From the NCBI GenBank assembly GCA_963662645.2, contig OY759762.1, forward strand, positions 2,790,001 through 2,854,000: a DNA stretch of 64,000 nucleotides, read 5' to 3'. The position numbers and the translations under genes were made by a program. The DNA is from Aldehydirespirator sp963662645. GTDB lineage: Bacteria; Actinomycetota; Acidimicrobiia; Acidimicrobiales; Aldehydirespiratoraceae. Below are positions 62,264-64,000 of the stretch, piece after piece. The notes below the pieces were generated by a model. That model did not search any database and was not told the origin of the DNA. It worked only from the letters and a program-made list of their open reading frames with translations. Every line of letters starts with the position of its first letter. Within the stretch, counting starts at the first letter, position 1.

Positions 62264-64000
62264 ATGCCCATTCGACCCCTCACCGGCATTCGAGTCATCG
62301 ACCTCGCTGTGGACCGTGGCGAACTCTGCGGACGCCTGCTCAGCGACCTCGGCGCCGACGTCATCAAGGTCGAGCCCCCCGAGGGGTCGCCCAGCCGCAG
62401 CCTGCCGCCTCTCGACCCGCTCACGCCGGAGCACTCGCTGTTCTTCACCATGCGCAACTGCGGCAAGCGCAGCGTCGTGATCGACCCCGGCGACGCCACC
62501 AGCATGGCGAGCTTCGAATCCCTGCTCGCGTCCGCCGATGTGCTGATCAGCTCAGCCGAGCCCGGCGCGGCCGCAGACATGGGTGCCCCTGAGCTCGAGG
62601 CCGAAGCGATCGCGGCCCACCACCCGCACATGGTGGTGGCCTCGATCACCGCCTACGGGCGCACCGGCCCCTACTCGGGCCGCGACGTGCCGGGCTCGGT
62701 CATCGATGCCACCTCGGGCATGTGCTGGAAGGCGGGCCTGCCCGAGCGCGAGCCGCTCATGCCGCCGGGCAACATCTCCGGCGACGTCGCCGGGTTGACG
62801 GCCGCCTTCGCCATCGTCTGCGCCCTGATCCAGCGTTTGGGCGATGGCGCGGGGCAGCTCATCGACCTGTCGGCCAACGAGGCCGCCGCCCAGATCACCG
62901 ACTGGTCGCTGTCCAACTCGTCCAAGGCCATGATCGAGGGCGTCGAGCCCATGGAGACCAGGGCCGGGCCCGGGCCGGTGTACACGATCCTGGCCGCGGC
63001 CGACGGCTTCGTGCGGCTGGTGGTGCTCAGCCCTCGCCAGTGGCAGGCCATGAGGGCCTGGCTGGGCGAGCCCGACTATCTGCAGGACCCCGAGTACGAC
63101 GGGTTCATCGCCCGGTTCATGATCGCCGACGCCGTGCTCAACCCGCTCTACGAGGAGCTGTTCTCGACCATGAGCATGGAGACGGTTTCAGAGGAGGCCC
63201 AGCGCCGCGGCATCGTCGCCACTCCCATCCTCAAGCCCGGCGATGTGATTGCCAACGAGCATTTCGAGGCCCGAAAGACCTTCGACCGGGTGCCGCTATC
63301 CACCGGCGGGACGATGAGCCTGCCGTCGGGGTGGATGGAGATCGACGGCCAGCGGGTCGGCCCCACCGGGCGCCCGCCGCACCTCGGCGAGCACACCGAC
63401 GAAGTGCTGGGCGCTCTCGCCTCCGGGCCGTCGGGGGAGCCTGACGGCTTGGTCGCCTGGCCGCCGGCGCCGGAGTCCGCTCCCCAGCCGGCTCGGCCCT
63501 TGGCCGGGGTGAGGGTCGCCGATTTCGGCCATGGTGGCGTCGGGGTGGAGATCAGCCGGATGCTGGCCGAGTACGGCGCCGACGTCATCAAGATCGAGAG
63601 CCGCACCTACCCGGACTTCATCCGCGTGGTGCTGGGCGGGGAGATGTCGCCCTCGTTCGCTTCGTCGTCGCGGTCCAAGCGAAGCCTGGGCATCAACATC
63701 AAGACGGACGAGGGCCGCCAACTGCTGCTGGACCTTGCCGCCGGCGCCGGGGACGCGGCCCGCTTCGACGTGGTGGTCGAGAACGGCTCCACTGGGGTGA
63801 TGGACGACCTAGGGCTGGGATACCGGCACTTCGCGGCGGCCAATCCCGGCGTGGTGATGGTCTCCAGCCAGCTCATGGGCTCCTCGGGCCCCTGGTCGGA
63901 CTGGAAGGGCTACGGACCCAACACCCAGGTGACCGGGGGCATGACCCACCTATGGGACTATCCCGACGTCGACCGCCCGTCGGGATCGCAGTCGATCTTC
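62264..64000 (+). CDS. CaiB/BaiF-type CoA transferase, tandem-domain, incomplete
   Basis: An open frame of 579 codons that runs off the right edge without a stop. It encodes a family III CoA transferase with two copies of the N-terminal fold. The first begins LTGIRVIDLAVDRGELCGRL and has LLSDLGADVIKVEPPEG. The second, from about residue 410, has LAGVRVADFGHGGVGVEISR and LAEYGADVIKIESR. Between them are AYGRTGPYSG and GAGQLIDLSANEAAAQITDW. It transfers CoA between carboxylic acids. The start ATG follows a short segment with a repeated TAGGTGCAA element; no clear terminator separates it from the thiolase gene. Confidence 0.85.
   Translation, partial: MPIRPLTGIRVIDLAVDRGELCGRLLSDLGADVIKVEPPEGSPSRSLPPLDPLTPEHSLFFTMRNCGKRSVVIDPGDATSMASFESLLASADVLISSAEPGAAADMGAPELEAEAIAAHHPHMVVASITAYGRTGPYSGRDVPGSVIDATSGMCWKAGLPEREPLMPPGNISGDVAGLTAAFAIVCALIQRLGDGAGQLIDLSANEAAAQITDWSLSNSSKAMIEGVEPMETRAGPGPVYTILAAADGFVRLVVLSPRQWQAMRAWLGEPDYLQDPEYDGFIARFMIADAVLNPLYEELFSTMSMETVSEEAQRRGIVATPILKPGDVIANEHFEARKTFDRVPLSTGGTMSLPSGWMEIDGQRVGPTGRPPHLGEHTDEVLGALASGPSGEPDGLVAWPPAPESAPQPARPLAGVRVADFGHGGVGVEISRMLAEYGADVIKIESRTYPDFIRVVLGGEMSPSFASSSRSKRSLGINIKTDEGRQLLLDLAAGAGDAARFDVVVENGSTGVMDDLGLGYRHFAAANPGVVMVSSQLMGSSGPWSDWKGYGPNTQVTGGMTHLWDYPDVDRPSGSQSIF

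Overview
The window is high-GC, gene-dense DNA with many GTG starts, a few TTG starts and many 1-11 bp gene overlaps. It carries a luciferase-like (F420-type) oxidoreductase, a menaquinone (menF-D-H-C) locus, AddAB-like recombination genes, several acyl-CoA ligases and CoA transferase/thiolase genes, and a molybdenum hydroxylase operon. Together these point to an Actinomycetota chromosome, possibly Acidimicrobiia; the class-level guess is inference. No rRNA, tRNA, integrase, insertion sequence or CRISPR array was recognised.

Layout. 0-2.7 kb: luciferase-like oxidoreductase and a beta-propeller-like protein. 2.8-8.1 kb: a tightly overlapping operon of a secreted Cys-repeat lipoprotein, a membrane-fusion/adaptor protein with a very long repeated coiled coil, and a MacB-type ATPase and permease. 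8.1-9.5 kb: a polymorphic-toxin-like protein on the minus strand. 9.5-17.7 kb: DsbB-like and TlpA-like thiol-redox proteins, an aminotransferase, an acyl-CoA ligase, a PsuG-P450 pair, a VapBC module and an enoyl-CoA hydratase. 17.8-22.9 kb: an acyl-CoA ligase, two consecutive fold-type II PLP enzymes and a MarR regulator. 22.9-29.7 kb: AddA-like and AddB-like helicase/nuclease genes on the minus strand.

29.8-34.5 kb is a compact cluster: XRE-cupin regulator, THI5/SsuA-like binding lipoprotein, IPNS-type Fe(II) oxygenase, fungal-cytosine-deaminase-like enzyme and a second paralogous oxygenase. I read it as a pyrimidine- or other heterocycle-processing system. Next come a NUDIX hydrolase, a cysteine-dioxygenase-like protein and a YdeI/DUF1905-like protein.

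36.5-41.7 kb looks like a small defence/RNA-repair island: an antitoxin-toxin pair with a perfect palindromic operator, an AbiL/RloAB-like ATPase + RloB operon behind a truncated TcmP gene, and a T4 Rnl1-type RNA ligase with AT-rich inverted repeats at its 5' side. 41.7-45 kb holds a binding lipoprotein, a YibE/F protein and a small membrane protein.

45-51.1 kb is the menaquinone locus: MenF carrying an N-terminal MerR-like extension, then MenD, a MenH-like hydrolase and MenC. It is followed by a phosphatase, a nucleotidyltransferase, a three-subunit form II CoxSLM-type hydroxylase, a gamma-glutamyltranspeptidase-like protein, and a KAS-III-like/OB-fold fusion, thiolase and CaiB/BaiF CoA transferase group that runs off the right edge.

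A recurrent feature is short tandem duplication at gene edges: 68 bp at the first gene's start, about 37 bp three times at 2.6 kb, 18 bp four times before menD, 62 bp twice before menH, and about 39 bp in a small membrane protein. Ten 78-bp units lie inside the adaptor gene.
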